Below are positions 44,805-54,513 of a stretch of DNA of 64,000 bases, piece after piece; position 1 is the first letter of the stretch, and each line of letters starts with the position of its first letter. The stretch comes from JAFDWI01 sp963764215. Lineage in GTDB: Bacteria > Actinomycetota > Acidimicrobiia > Acidimicrobiales > Iamiaceae. The stretch is taken from positions 248,001 through 312,000 of the forward strand of contig CAVXRS010000007.1 in the NCBI GenBank assembly GCA_963764215.1. Reading direction: 5' to 3'. The position numbers and the translations under genes are program-made. The notes beneath the pieces were generated by a model. That model was not told the DNA's origin and did not search any database. It worked only from the letters and a program-made list of their open reading frames with translations.

Positions 44805-46047
44805 GCTCCTATGGATGTCAAGTGGCGATTTTGGTGGGGGAGTCGGTTCGGATGGCGGCGAAGACTTCTCGGGCGACGAAGCGTTTAAGGCAGCGAATGA
44901 TGTCCTTCTTGGAGAGGCCTTCTTTGGTGCGCCGGTCCATGTAGGCGCGTGTTCGCTGGTCCCAGCGGAGCCGGCAGATCACAATGCGGTGCAGTGCACA
45001 GTTGGCGTGACGGTCACCTCCGCGGTTGAGGCGGTGCCGTCCGGCGGTCTTGCCTGAGGACGCGGGGATCGGGGCGACACCGCACAGGTGCGCGAATGCG
45101 GCCTCGTTCCGGATCCGGTTCGGGTTGTCGCCGGCGGTGACCAGGAGCTGCCCGGCGACATCGAGCCCGACGCCGGTCAGTGCGAGCAGGGTCGGGGCGA
45201 GCGGTGTGAGGAGCGCTTCGAGGTCGTCGTCAAGTTCAGCGATCTCTGTGTCGAGGTGTTGGACCCGTCGTGCGATCGACGCCAAGGAAGCCTTGGTGGC
45301 GGCGGTGGGATCGATCAGACGTCCCGGACGTGGGGGACGTTTCGCGAACGGTGACGGTTCAGGTGCACAGCCGCGGGTAGGTCGCAGCCGTGCACATCGG
45401 GCCACGAGGTGGGCTCCGTTCACGCCGACCAGTTGGGCTCGCAAGGCGTCGGGAGCGGTCACGATCAGGGATTTAAGCTGGGTCAACGCTTTGGCCCGTG
45501 CCCGGACCGCGCCGGTGCGCGCGACGCGCAGTACCCGCACCGATTCCACGTCACCGACGCGGGTCTTGGGAGTCCCACTTGCCCGACCCGATGCGGCAGC
45601 CCGAGCGGCGGCATACGCGTCGATCGGGTCGGACTTGCCTTGGAACCGGCGAGCTTTGCGGTCCGGACGATCAACTTCGACCACGACCAGCCCCTCCGCG
45701 GTGAGGAACCGGGCAAGGCCAGCCCCATACGCGCCGGTGCCTTCCACGCCTGCGGTGGTGATGTCGCCGAACTCTGCCGACCACGCCAACAGTGCTTTGA
45801 ACCCCGCGACGGTCGTATCGAATAAGGCGTGACCCAGATGTCGTCCCAGCGAGTCGATGACTGCAGCGACGTGGGTATCGGCGTGGGTGTCGACCCCAAG
45901 GATCACCTCGGCAAGGTCGACATCGGTGGTGACTTCTGCGACGCTGGTCATCGCTGTCCTCTCGTTGGTCTGAACGGGTTGGGCAGCACCGCACCCGTGA
46001 CCGGTGGACAAGACAGTGATGGGCGCCTGGTAGCGCAGGCTCCTATG
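44805..46047 (-). mobile_element. IS110-family insertion sequence (boundaries tentative)
   Basis: The element holds one transposase gene on the minus strand. The 9-bp sequence gctcctatg occurs directly at 44805-44813, next to the transposase stop, and at 46039-46047, upstream of its start. These could mark the ends, giving about 1.24 kb. Alternatively the upstream end lies further right, near 46170, and the second copy is a donor-guide sequence in the non-coding end. IS110 elements lack terminal inverted repeats, and none are seen. Confidence 0.65.
44818..45951 (-). CDS. IS110 family transposase (DEDD type)
   Basis: The 377-residue protein is intact. The N-terminal RuvC-like DEDD site is Asp21 (LGVDTHADTH), Glu70 (AGVEGTGAYG), and Asp108 and Asp111 (GKSDPIDAYAAAR). 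The C-terminal Tnp domain has ALTGVGLDVAGQLLVTAGDN, FAHLCGVAPIPASSGKTAGR with the candidate catalytic Ser at 298/299, and LNRGGDRHANCALHRIVICR. IS110 recombinases use a bridge RNA encoded in the non-coding end to choose target and donor. ATG 45951 follows a gagagg ribosome site. All active-site residues are present, so the element may be functional. Confidence 0.95.
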   Translation of the reverse strand: MTSVAEVTTDVDLAEVILGVDTHADTHVAAVIDSLGRHLGHALFDTTVAGFKALLAWSAEFGDITTAGVEGTGAYGAGLARFLTAEGLVVVEVDRPDRKARRFQGKSDPIDAYAAARAAASGRASGTPKTRVGDVESVRVLRVARTGAVRARAKALTQLKSLIVTAPDALRAQLVGVNGAHLVARCARLRPTRGCAPEPSPFAKRPPRPGRLIDPTAATKASLASIARRVQHLDTEIAELDDDLEALLTPLAPTLLALTGVGLDVAGQLLVTAGDNPNRIRNEAAFAHLCGVAPIPASSGKTAGRHRLNRGGDRHANCALHRIVICRLRWDQRTRAYMDRRTKEGLSKKDIIRCLKRFVAREVFAAIRTDSPTKIAT

Positions 46048-46170
46048 AAGTCACGTCGATCGCGAGCAGGTGCAAAAGGGGCCAGCGCCCCACCAGCCGA
46101 CAAATCCTGTTCAAGACCCGAAGTCAGTCAGGCGGCGAGTCAGACCGGCGGTGCGCTGGCCCCACTCCCC
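45952..46170 (-). ncRNA. Candidate IS110 bridge RNA region
   Basis: This is the non-coding stretch upstream of the transposase, where IS110 bridge RNAs are encoded. On the minus strand it can form a long stem (11-bp perfect arms 46153-46163 and 46078-46088), a hairpin gcctgg/ccaggc near 46026-46041, and acgggt/acccgt near 45974-45998. Just 5' of the middle hairpin it carries cataggagc, identical to the sequence at the other end of the element. A TTTT directly after the long stem also allows a terminator for the pirin gene, so the call is tentative. Confidence 0.4.
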
Positions 46171-46180
46171 ATTCTCACTG

Positions 46181-47129
46181 TCAGGCGGGGATGGGGCCGA
46201 ACTTGCCGGACTGGAAGTCGTCGAAGGCCTGGCGCAGCTCTTCGACGGTGTTCATCACGAACGGACCGTGGTGGGCGACGGGCTCACCGATCGGTGTCCC
46301 GCCGAGGAGCAGCACTTCGAAGTCGCCGGTGCGGGTGTCCTGTTCCTCGTCGGCGCTCAGGGTCACCGAATCGCCGTCGTCGCCGAACGTGACGAGTTGG
46401 CCGAGTCCGAACGGCGTGGCGTCCCGACCGGCGCGGCCCGAGCCGGCCAGGGCGTAGGCGAGGGCGTTGAATCCGGCGGGCCACGGCAGGGTGATCGTGG
46501 CGCCCGGTCGCAGCGAGGCGTGCACCAGGTTGATCGGGGTGTGGGTCGATCCCGAACCGGTCTGATCGCCGAGTCGGCCGGCGATGATGCGCAGCAGGGA
46601 CCGCGCGTCGGCATCGGTGGCCAGGCGGACTTCGTCGGCCGTGATCGACTGGTACTTCGGCGACAGACCCTTGTCGGCGGCGGGCAGGTTCACCCAGAGT
46701 TGGACGCCGTGGAACAGGCCCCCCGAAGCGACGAGATCCTCGGGTGGCTCCTCGATGTGGAGGATGCCCGAACCCGCGGTCATCCACTGGGTGTCACCGT
46801 CGGAGATGAGTCCGCCACCACCGTGGTTGTCCTGATGGCGGAAGGTGCCGTCGATGAGGTAGGTGACGGTTTCGAAGCCGCGGTGGGGATGCCACGGGGT
46901 CCCCTTGGGAGTACCGGGCGCATAGTCGATCTCGCCCATCTGGTCCATGTGGATGAACGGGTCGAGGCGATCGGTCGGCACGCCGGCGAACGCGCTGTCG
47001 CACGGGAAAGCCGTTGCCCTCGAACCCCGACGGGGCCGTGGTCACCAGGTCGACCCCTCGAGGGTTCGCAGGTTCGGGAGGGATGACCCGCTCCAGGGTG
47101 GTCAGGTCGTCGACGGTGACCGCAGGCAT
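46181..47129 (-). CDS. Pirin family protein (one frameshift)
   Basis: ATG 47129 begins TLERVIPPEPANPRGVDLVT; after a frame change near 47003 the protein continues VPTDRLDPFIHMDQMGEIDY. The pirin N-terminal cupin has the metal ligands in WHPHRGFETVTYLIDGTFRH (HxH), QDNHGGGG and ILHIEEPPEDL. The C-terminal cupin holds SLRPGATITLPWPAGFNALA, GDFEVLLLGGTPIGEPVAHH and GPFVMNTVEELRQAFDDFQS. Length about 315 residues is typical. Pirins are iron-binding cupins; some act as quercetin dioxygenases, others as redox-linked regulators. Confidence 0.88.
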
Positions 47130-47300
47130 GGGGCTACTCCTCGTCAGATTCGGTGGACATGTCCATTGAACAGCGGTCCGGGCGGTTTTGTTCCCCGCCC
47201 CCCGCCGCCGACGCTGCCGGCGATCACGGCATCCGGCACGACCCGGCAGTCTCCCGGCATGGATCGGCCCGGCGGTGGATCGTCGGTAGTGTGCCCTCAC

Positions 47301-48386
47301 ATGGCCGGTGCATCGACCCTCCTTCTGGTGCCGGCCGACGTGTCGACCGCGCGCCTGGACGACGTCTGTGGCGCGTCACCGGGGACGGCATGTCGCCTGG
47401 TGCTCGACTGGACGGACAACGCGTTTCTGGCTCATCTGGCGGACAAGGTGGTCGGCCCGGTCATCAAGATCGTCATCATCTGGGTGGTGGCCGTGCTGGT
47501 CACCCGGGTGATCCGCCTCGTCATCAAGCGCATCGCACGACGCATCGAACGCAATGCCGCATCGGGCAAGGCCGGAAAGCGCCGACTCCACACCCCCAAG
47601 TTGCTGATGGACACCGGTCAGATGGGGATCCGTCGCGCGGACCGTGCCAAGACCACGTCGGTGGTGCTCCGGAGTCTGGCCAGCTTCGTGGTCTACTCGT
47701 TGGCGGTCCTGTACTCGTTGTCGGCACTCGGAGTGAATCTGGGTCCGCTCCTCGCCGGGGCGGGGATCGTCGGTGTCGCGCTCGGCTTCGGTGCCCAGAC
47801 GATGGTGCGCGATTTCCTCAGTGGCGCGTTCATCCTGGTCGAGGACCAGTTCGGGGTGGGCGACGTGATCGACATCGCCGACACGGTCGGAGGTGCGGAC
47901 GGGCGGATCGGCACGGTGGAACACGTGTCGTTGCGGACCACCAGCGTGCGGGACGTGAACGGCACGATCTGGCACGTCCCGAACGGTGGGATCCGACGGG
48001 TCGGCAACATGTCCCAGGGGTGGGCCCGGTCGCTGTTGGACATCCCGGTCCCCTACGGCACCGAGCTCGAATCGGCGATCGAGGTGATCCGCGACGTCGC
48101 GCACCACGTCACGCACCTCCCGGCGCACCGGCCGGACGTGTTGGGGGAGCCCGAGGTGTGGGGCGTTCAGGAGCTGGGTGCCGATGCCGTGCTGATCCGT
48201 CTGGTGATCAAGACCCGCCCCGGCGAGCAGTGGGCGATCACCCGAACCTTGCAGGCCGAACTGTACGACGCGTTCGCAGAGGCCGGTATCGACTTCCCGT
48301 TCTCCCAGCGCACCATCTGGGTGCACCACGAAGCGGACGGGGAGATGGACGCGATCGGCGAGCCGGTGGGAGACCCCCCTGGCTGA
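47301..48386 (+). CDS. MscS family mechanosensitive ion channel
   Basis: ATG 47301; 361 residues. Membrane helices are VIKIVIIWVVAVLVTRVIRL, SLASFVVYSLAVLYSLSALG and the pore helix LLAGAGIVGVALGFGAQTMV, continuing as RDFLSGAFILVEDQFGVGDV. The Gly/Ala packing of the pore helix and the beta domain after it (GRIGTVEHVSLRTTSVRDVN, WHVPNGGIRRVGNMSQGW) are diagnostic of MscS. The alpha/beta C-terminal domain ends in IWVHHEADGE. It releases solutes during hypo-osmotic shock. Confidence 0.93.
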   Translation: MAGASTLLLVPADVSTARLDDVCGASPGTACRLVLDWTDNAFLAHLADKVVGPVIKIVIIWVVAVLVTRVIRLVIKRIARRIERNAASGKAGKRRLHTPKLLMDTGQMGIRRADRAKTTSVVLRSLASFVVYSLAVLYSLSALGVNLGPLLAGAGIVGVALGFGAQTMVRDFLSGAFILVEDQFGVGDVIDIADTVGGADGRIGTVEHVSLRTTSVRDVNGTIWHVPNGGIRRVGNMSQGWARSLLDIPVPYGTELESAIEVIRDVAHHVTHLPAHRPDVLGEPEVWGVQELGADAVLIRLVIKTRPGEQWAITRTLQAELYDAFAEAGIDFPFSQRTIWVHHEADGEMDAIGEPVGDPPG

Positions 48387-48389
48387 AGG

Positions 48390-49107
48390 TCAGGTCGTCT
48401 TCTCGGGCTCGTTGCCGCTGCGGGGACGGGTGAACGCCCGCACGAGCGCCTCGACCCCGCAGGCGAACAGGTGCCATGGCTCGACCTGCTCCGTCGGGTC
48501 CGGTGGGTCGGGGCATGTCGTCGGGGACGAGTTCCGGGGTCACATGGTCGCGGATCGCGAACCCTTCGGCGAGTGCGCCGATGCTGGTGGCGAGGGTCGT
48601 GGCGTCGAAGGGTGGGACGAACTCCAGGTCGTACCGCTCGGCCACGGCGGCGTAGATCGCCGCGTAGCTGGTGAACAACTCGTGGTCCGAGTCGTGGATG
48701 CCTCTGGCGACGACGGGGTCGTGTACCGACGCGCTGTACAACGCCAGCCAAAGGCCGAGGTTCTGGTTGGCCCCGAGGGTCTCCGCGGACTGTCGGGCGA
48801 ACGTGCGGATCAGTTCGCCGAGCGGGGGGACCTCGTCGGCGTCGCGGATCAAGGCGGCGATCTCCTCGAGCACCGTCTGGTCGGAGAAGGTGGCGTCGGC
48901 GAGGTGGTGGAGCAGATCAGCGCGGAAGGCGTCCTGGCTGCTCCAGATCTTGTAGGCGCTGCCGGCGGTCTTCAGCCCGGCGGCACGGCTCACGTCCATC
49001 AGGTGCACCTGGTCCAGGGTGACGGTCACGCCGGACTCGACGATCAGGTCGACACCGGTGTCCAGAAGCAGTTTGCGGGTTTCTTCGAGACTGCGACGTT
49101 TGGCCAT
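48390..49107 (-). CDS. TetR-like transcriptional regulator (one frameshift)
   Basis: ATG 49107. The N-terminus LEETRKLLLDTGVDLIVESG, VHLMDVSRAAGLKTAGSAYK and IWSSQDAFRADLLHHLAD is a TetR-type helix-turn-helix with a diverged recognition helix. The rest is helical (ELFTSYAAIYAAVAERYDLE, TSIGALAEGFAIRDHVTPEL). The frame changes near 48500 and the correct end reads EPWHLFACGVEALVRAFTRP followed by RSGNEPEKTT to the stop at 48390. About 238 residues. No obvious target gene; valS lies next to it on the same strand. Confidence 0.75.
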
Positions 49108-49207
49108 GGGAATCTTCCGGGGTCACTTGACAGCGACGATCAATGGATAGTAGATGTATCTGGGTCCTGGAGAGTTGTGGAGGTAGGTCCGACTTCGCCC
49201 CGGTGGT

Positions 49208-51869
49208 TCAGTCCACCGGGGCCTCGTCGTTGCCGGGGCGATCCGGGTCGATCGTCACCTCGATCGTCGGGGTCCCCGCCGGATCGATTTCGCCCACCTG
49301 CAACCCGGTGACCACCCCCGCGCCTTCCACGTCGCCGCGGGCTGCTTCGAGCGCCCGGATCCGGGCCGGGGTGTCACGCACCGTCACCGTGGCCACGGGC
49401 GCCTTCATCGAGACCTTCGCATCGGACTTGTGCCGACGGATCACCCCGAGCACCTCGGCGGCGACGACGAGCACCGTGTCGTCTTCGGCCAACGGCCACT
49501 CGTCGGGGACGTCGGGCCACGCGGCGGCGTGGACCGAGCCGGTCCGCCACCACGACCAGACCTCCTCGGTCACGAAGGGCAGGAACGGGGCGAACAGGCG
49601 GAGGACCACATCGAGGGTGACCGCCAGTCCGGCCCGGGCCGACGCGGTGGCAGGGTCCTCTGCCGCTGCACCGTCGACGCCGTACGCCCGGGCCTTGACC
49701 AACTCGAGGTAGTCGTCGCAGAACGCCCAGAAGAACGCCTCGGTCCGTTCGAGCGCGCGGGCGTAGTCGAAGTCGTCGAACGCCTTCGTCGCGGCGCGCA
49801 CCAGCTCGGCGAGCCGGGTGAGCAGCGCCCGGTCGATCGGTTCGGTGACCGCACCCGGGTCCGGATCGACCGCGCCGATGTTGAGCGCGAACCGGGACGC
49901 GTTGAGGATCTTGATCGCCAGACGGCGGCCGATCTTGAACTGGCCCTCGTCGAAGGCGGTGTCGGTGCCCGGCCGGGCCGAGGTCGACCAGTAGCGCACC
50001 GCATCGGTCCCGTAGGTCTCCAACAACGCCAGCGGGGTGACGACGTTGCCTTTCGACTTGGACATCTTCTTGCGGTCGGGGTCGAGAATCCAGCCGTTGA
50101 TCGCGCACGTCGTCCAGGGCAACGAATCGTGTTCGAGATGGGCGCGCACGACCGTGTCGAACAGCCACGTGCGGATGATCTCCGGGCCCTGGGGGCGCAG
50201 GTCCATCGGGAAGGTCCGGGCGAACAGGTCCTCGTCGCGACCCCAGCCGCACGCGATCTGGGGCGTGAGCGACGAGGTGGCCCAGGTGTCGAGAACATCG
50301 GCCTCGCCGACGAACCCGCCGGGTTGGCCGCGACGGTCGGGTGAGAAACCGGGCGGGGTGTCGCTGGAGGGATCGACGGGCAGCGCAGCTTCGTCGGGCA
50401 CGAGCACCGCGCCGTGGTCGACCTCGCCGTTGTCGTCGACCCGGTACCACACCGGGATCGGCACCCCGAAGAAGCGTTGGCGGCTCACCAGCCAGTCACC
50501 GTTGAGGCCGTCCACCCAGTGCGCATAGCGGTGCCGCATGTGGTCGGGAACCCAGTGGAGCTGCTCGCCCCGTCGGGCGAGCGCCGCGGCGGAGCTCGGC
50601 GTCGCGTCCCCCGTTGCGGAAGTACCACTGGCGGCTGGTCACGATCTCGAGGGGCTTGTCGCCCTTTTCGAAGAACTTCACCGGGTGGGTGATCGCCGAC
50701 GGTTCACCGAGCAACTCGCCACTGGCGCGCAACAGCTCGACCATCTGTTCCTGCGCGCTGTGGACGGTCTTGCCGGCCAGGGTCTGGTACGCGGCGGTCG
50801 CCTCGGGGCCGGCGGCGGTGATCCAGGCCGGGGTCGTGCGCGCCACCCGGCCGTCGCGCCCCAGGATGGCGCGGGTCGCAAGGTCGAGTTCACGCCACCA
50901 GGTCACGTCCGTGGTGTCACCGAACGTGCAGATCATCGCGATACCCGAGCCCTTGTCCATCTCGGCGAGTGGGTGGGCGAGCACGGGTACGGCCACGCCG
51001 AACACCGGGGTGGTCACGGTCGTGTCGAACAGCGGCTGATAGCGCTCGTCGTCGGGGTGGGCGACCAGGGCCACACAGGCGGCCAGCAGCTCGGGGCGGG
51101 TCGTCTCGATGATCACGTCCTCGCCGGTCGGTCGCCCGGTGTCGTCGACCCGGTGGAAGGCGAGCCGGTGGTAGGCGCCCGGCCGGTCGCGGTCCTCGAG
51201 TTCGGCCTGGGCCACCGCGGTGGCGAAGGTGACGTCCCACAGGGTGGGAGCTTCGGACTGGTAGGCCTCGCCCCGGGCGTAGTTGCGCAGGAAACCCCGC
51301 TGGCTCGCGGCGCGTGCCTCGTCCGAGATGGTCTGGTACAGCAACGACCAGTCGACGCTCAGGCCGATCCGCCGCCACATCTGTTCGAACACCGCCTCGT
51401 CGGCGGTGATCAGCTCGATGCACAGCTCGACGAAGTTGCGGCGCGAACACCCCACGGTGCGCTTGATCTTCCTGCCCTCGGAGTCGGTTCCCTCGCGGCC
51501 GGGAGGGGTGAAGTCCGGGTCGTAGTCCAGCGACGGGTCACAGTGGACCCCGAAGTAGTTCTGGGCGCGGCGTTCGGTGGGGAGCCCGTTGTCGTCCCAC
51601 CCCATCGGATAGAACACCGCCCGACCGCGCATGCGTTGGTAGCGGGCGATGGCGTCGGTCTGGACGTAGCCGAACACCGAGCCCATGTGCAGGTTGCCCG
51701 AAACAGTCGGGGGCGGGGTGTCGATGCTGAACACCCGGTCGCGGGGGGCCGTCCGGTCGAAGGTGTACACGCCCTGTGCGCTCCACGCGGCGTCCCACTT
51801 CTCCTCGAGGCCGTCCAATGACGGCTTGTCGGGAACGCTCGGTGCGGTGGTTTGGCGCGGGGCACTCAT
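49208..51869 (-). CDS. valS: Valyl-tRNA synthetase (one frameshift)
   Basis: ATG 51869; about 886 residues after correction. The class I signature is TPPPTVSGNLHMGSVFGYVQ (HMGS for HIGH) and the KMSKS loop is PDRKKMSKSKGNVVTP. The editing domain is GEDVIIETTRPELLAACVAL through AEMDKGSGIAMICTFGD. The frame changes at about 50595 in GC-repeat sequence, exactly between ITSRQWYFRNGGRDAELR and WVPDHMRHRYAHWVDGLNGD, which are adjacent in normal ValRS. Anticodon-binding helices and a short C-terminal end follow. Because valS is essential, the frameshift is most likely a consensus error. Confidence 0.93.
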
Positions 51870-52026
51870 GGTCCGCACAGGGTACCGGTGCGAGATTGGT
51901 CGCTTCGAACCAGCGTGCGCCTCCCACCCCCGCACCGGGTGTCCGGCGGGCCGCCAGGGCGAGGAGTACGCCACCCGGTTCGGAGTGGGGTACGAGGGGA
52001 GCAGACGAGGAGGGCGATGTGAGAAC

Positions 52027-52069
52027 TTGACGTCGACGTAAGCTTTCTGAAAACCTGACGTTGACGTAA
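52027..52069. promoter_or_regulatory. Paired MerR-type operators upstream of the MFS-merR operon
   Basis: Two direct copies, ttgacgtcgacgtaa (52027-52041) and ctgacgttgacgtaa (52055-52069), 28 bases apart start to start. Each holds the near-palindrome ACGTyGACGT, like the ACGTnnACGT operators known for LiuR-type MerR regulators. They lie 65 bases before the exporter start, and a MerR gene closes the operon, so autoregulation is likely. The rest of the 264-base gap from 51870 shows no gene. Confidence 0.6.
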
Positions 52070-52133
52070 TGATCTTTGACGCAGCGATCTGCATCCCGTG
52101 GCCGGACCGACGGCCACGTCGAAACGGAGCCGT

Positions 52134-54002
52134 ATGACCCACGAACCGGACACCGCCCCGTCGCAGGGCGCGCACGATCGGTCGCACCCCGACCGCTACA
52201 AGTGGACCGCCCTGACGAACACCACGCTCGGCATCTTCATGGCCGCGCTCGACGCTTCCATCGTGTTGATCGCCCTGCCGGCGATCTTCCGGGGCATCAA
52301 GCTCGACCCGCTCCAGGCCTCGAACGTGGCCTACCTGCTGTGGATGCTCATGGGCTACATGGTGGTCACCGCGGCGCTGGTGGTGACCTTCGGTCGTCTC
52401 GGCGACATGTTCGGTCGCGTCAAGATGTACAACGCCGGCTTCCTGGTGTTCTCGCTGGCGTCCCTCGCCTTGTCCCTGTGTCCGTGGACGGGCTCGCACG
52501 GAGCGATGTGGCTGATCGTGTTCCGGGTCGTCCAGGGCGTGGGCGGGGCCCTGTTGATGGCGAACTCGACGGCGATCCTCACCGATGCCTTTCCCGTCAG
52601 AGAGCGCGGCATGGCGATGGGCATCAACATGGTCGCCGCCATCGCCGGGTCGTTCATCGGCCTGATCGCCGGTGGCCTGCTCGCCGACCTCGACTGGCGG
52701 GCGGTGTTCTGGATCAACGTCCCGATCGGTCTGTTCGGGACGGTGTGGGCGTACTGGAAGCTCCGGGAGATCGGTGTGACCACCAGGTCGCGGATCGACT
52801 GGTGGGGCAACATCACCTTCGGGGTGGGATTGGTGATGGTGCTGCTCGGAATCACCTATGGTCTGATGCCACACGGCGGATCGAACATGGGGTGGACGGG
52901 TCCATGGGTGCTCTTCGAACTGATCGGCGGGACGGCGATCCTCATCCTGTTCCTGTGGATCGAGACCCGGGTCCCCGATCCGATGTTCCACATCGACCTG
53001 TTCAAGATCAAGGCGTTCAGCTACGGCAACCTGGCCGGTCTGTTGGCGGCGATCGGCCGTGGCGGTCTGCAGTTCATGCTGATCATCTGGCTGCAGGGCA
53101 TCTGGCTTCCGCTGCACGGCTACAGCTTCGAGTCCACGCCGCTGTGGGCAGGGATCTACATGATCCCGCTGACCGTCGGGTTCCTGGTCGCCGGGCCGGT
53201 GTCGGGATGGCTGTCGGACCGCTTCGGGGCGCGCCCGTTCGCCACCGGCGGGATGCTCGGGGCGGCGCTGTCGTTCGCCTTGTTGATGTTGCTCCCGGCG
53301 AACTTCTCGTTCCCCGTGTTCGCCGCGCTGCTGCTGATGAACGGCCTGTCGATGGGGCTGTTCGCGGCGCCCAACACGACCGGGATCATGAACAGCGTGT
53401 CGCCCTCACAGCGGGGCGCGGCCAACGGCATGCGCATGACCTTCCAGAACGCCGGCATGCTGCTCTCGATCGGGCTGTTCTTCTCGCTGATGATCGTGGG
53501 CCTGGCGTCGTCACTGCCCAGCTCGCTCAGCAAAGGGCTCAGCGAGCAGGGGGTGTCGCCACCGGTTGCCCAGGCCATCGCCGACCAACCGCCGGTGGCC
53601 GATCTGTTCTCGGCGTTCCTGGGCTACAACCCGATGGAGGGCCAACTGGGCCGGGTCACGCCCCAGGGCACACCTCTCGATCCGTCCCAGGAGAACGTGA
53701 AGGACGCGCAGGGCTGTGCGCCGGCCGGTTCGCAGCTCTGCGCGCTCCCCGAGGCCGAACGCAACAAGCTCACCTCCAAGGAGTACTTCCCCCATCTGAT
53801 CTCCGGGCCGTTCAAGGACGGCCTGGTGATCGCGTTCAGCGCGTCGATGCTCATGTGCCTGATCGCCGCGGCGGCATCGTGGCTGCGGGGCGGCTACTAC
53901 CTCAACCCCGAGGAGGAGGCCGAACAGAACCGCCTGTCGGCGGCTGCGGCCGAAGCGCGTGCCGAGACGGTCGAATCGATCGCGGTGGGCGGAGGTAGCT
54001 GA
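52134..54002 (+). CDS. MFS transporter, DHA2 (14-TM) family
   Basis: ATG 52134 (an upstream in-frame GTG at 52098 is possible); about 622 residues. It has ALDASIVLIALPAI in TM1, the loop motif FGRLGDMFGRVKMYNAGF, RVVQGVGGALLMANSTAILT in TM4 and the antiporter motif C region AAIAGSFIGLIAGGLLADLD. Near the C-terminus there is a loop of about 100 residues between the last two helices, containing two Cys (AQGCAPAGSQLCALP) that may form a disulfide outside. DHA2 proteins export drugs, lipids or other hydrophobic compounds with protons. Controlled by the adjacent MerR gene, as inferred from the operators. Confidence 0.9.
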   Translation: MTHEPDTAPSQGAHDRSHPDRYKWTALTNTTLGIFMAALDASIVLIALPAIFRGIKLDPLQASNVAYLLWMLMGYMVVTAALVVTFGRLGDMFGRVKMYNAGFLVFSLASLALSLCPWTGSHGAMWLIVFRVVQGVGGALLMANSTAILTDAFPVRERGMAMGINMVAAIAGSFIGLIAGGLLADLDWRAVFWINVPIGLFGTVWAYWKLREIGVTTRSRIDWWGNITFGVGLVMVLLGITYGLMPHGGSNMGWTGPWVLFELIGGTAILILFLWIETRVPDPMFHIDLFKIKAFSYGNLAGLLAAIGRGGLQFMLIIWLQGIWLPLHGYSFESTPLWAGIYMIPLTVGFLVAGPVSGWLSDRFGARPFATGGMLGAALSFALLMLLPANFSFPVFAALLLMNGLSMGLFAAPNTTGIMNSVSPSQRGAANGMRMTFQNAGMLLSIGLFFSLMIVGLASSLPSSLSKGLSEQGVSPPVAQAIADQPPVADLFSAFLGYNPMEGQLGRVTPQGTPLDPSQENVKDAQGCAPAGSQLCALPEAERNKLTSKEYFPHLISGPFKDGLVIAFSASMLMCLIAAAASWLRGGYYLNPEEEAEQNRLSAAAAEARAETVESIAVGGGS

Positions 54003-54005
54003 GCG

Positions 54006-54503
54006 ATGACCGGGTGTGCCGACGCGCCGTTCCGGATCGGAGAGGTCGCCGACCGTCTCGGCGTGTCGACCCGCACGCTGCGCTACTACCAGGAGATCGG
54101 CCTGCTCGATCCGGCAGGGAGCTCCGAGGGAGGGAACCGCCGGTATTCCGAAGCCGACATCGCGAGGCTCGAACGCATCCTCGAGCTGCGCAACGTGATG
54201 GGTTTCGATCTGGAGCGGATCGGCGAGATCCTCGCGGCCGAGGACCGGCTGGCCGAGATGCGGGCCGAGGCCAACCGCGGGGTGACCCGGGCGCGCAAGC
54301 GGGAGATCCTGGCCGAGGCCACCACGATCAACGCGGGATTGCGCCGACAGGTCGCCGACAAGGTCGCCGTGCTCGCGCAGTTCGACGCCGACCTGCAGGC
54401 CCGTCATGAGCGCCTCTGCGCCATCGCGGCCGAACTCGGTGCCCCCGAGGTGGTCGAACGGGCGATGGCGACGTCGCCGTCGGCGACCTCGACCGAGCGC
54501 TGA
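54006..54503 (+). CDS. MerR family transcriptional regulator
   Basis: Starts 3 bases after the exporter stop; 165 residues. The winged helix is FRIGEVADRLGVSTRTLRYY, QEIGLLDPAG and NRRYSEADIARLERILELRN, then MGFDLERIGEILAAEDRLAE and a dimerisation coiled coil with no Cys-rich metal site, so it is not a metal sensor. It may sense an organic ligand exported by the upstream MFS protein. The two ACGTnnACGT sites before the operon are its probable binding sites. Confidence 0.9.
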   Translation: MTGCADAPFRIGEVADRLGVSTRTLRYYQEIGLLDPAGSSEGGNRRYSEADIARLERILELRNVMGFDLERIGEILAAEDRLAEMRAEANRGVTRARKREILAEATTINAGLRRQVADKVAVLAQFDADLQARHERLCAIAAELGAPEVVERAMATSPSATSTER

Positions 54504-54513
54504 GCAGCCGCGC

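Noticed and set aside
44805..46047. The 9-bp repeat as a classic target-site duplication
   Set aside because: IS110 elements normally do not generate such duplications; end-sequence or guide-match explanations fit better.
46078..46163. tRNA-like element
   Set aside because: The gttcaaga segment resembles a T loop but lies in the middle, the stem has 11 pairs, and no anticodon arm can be drawn.
50496..53117. An 873-codon minus-strand frame that seems to extend valS upstream
   Set aside because: Only the part from the ATG at 51869 resembles ValRS; the rest is antisense to the MFS gene.
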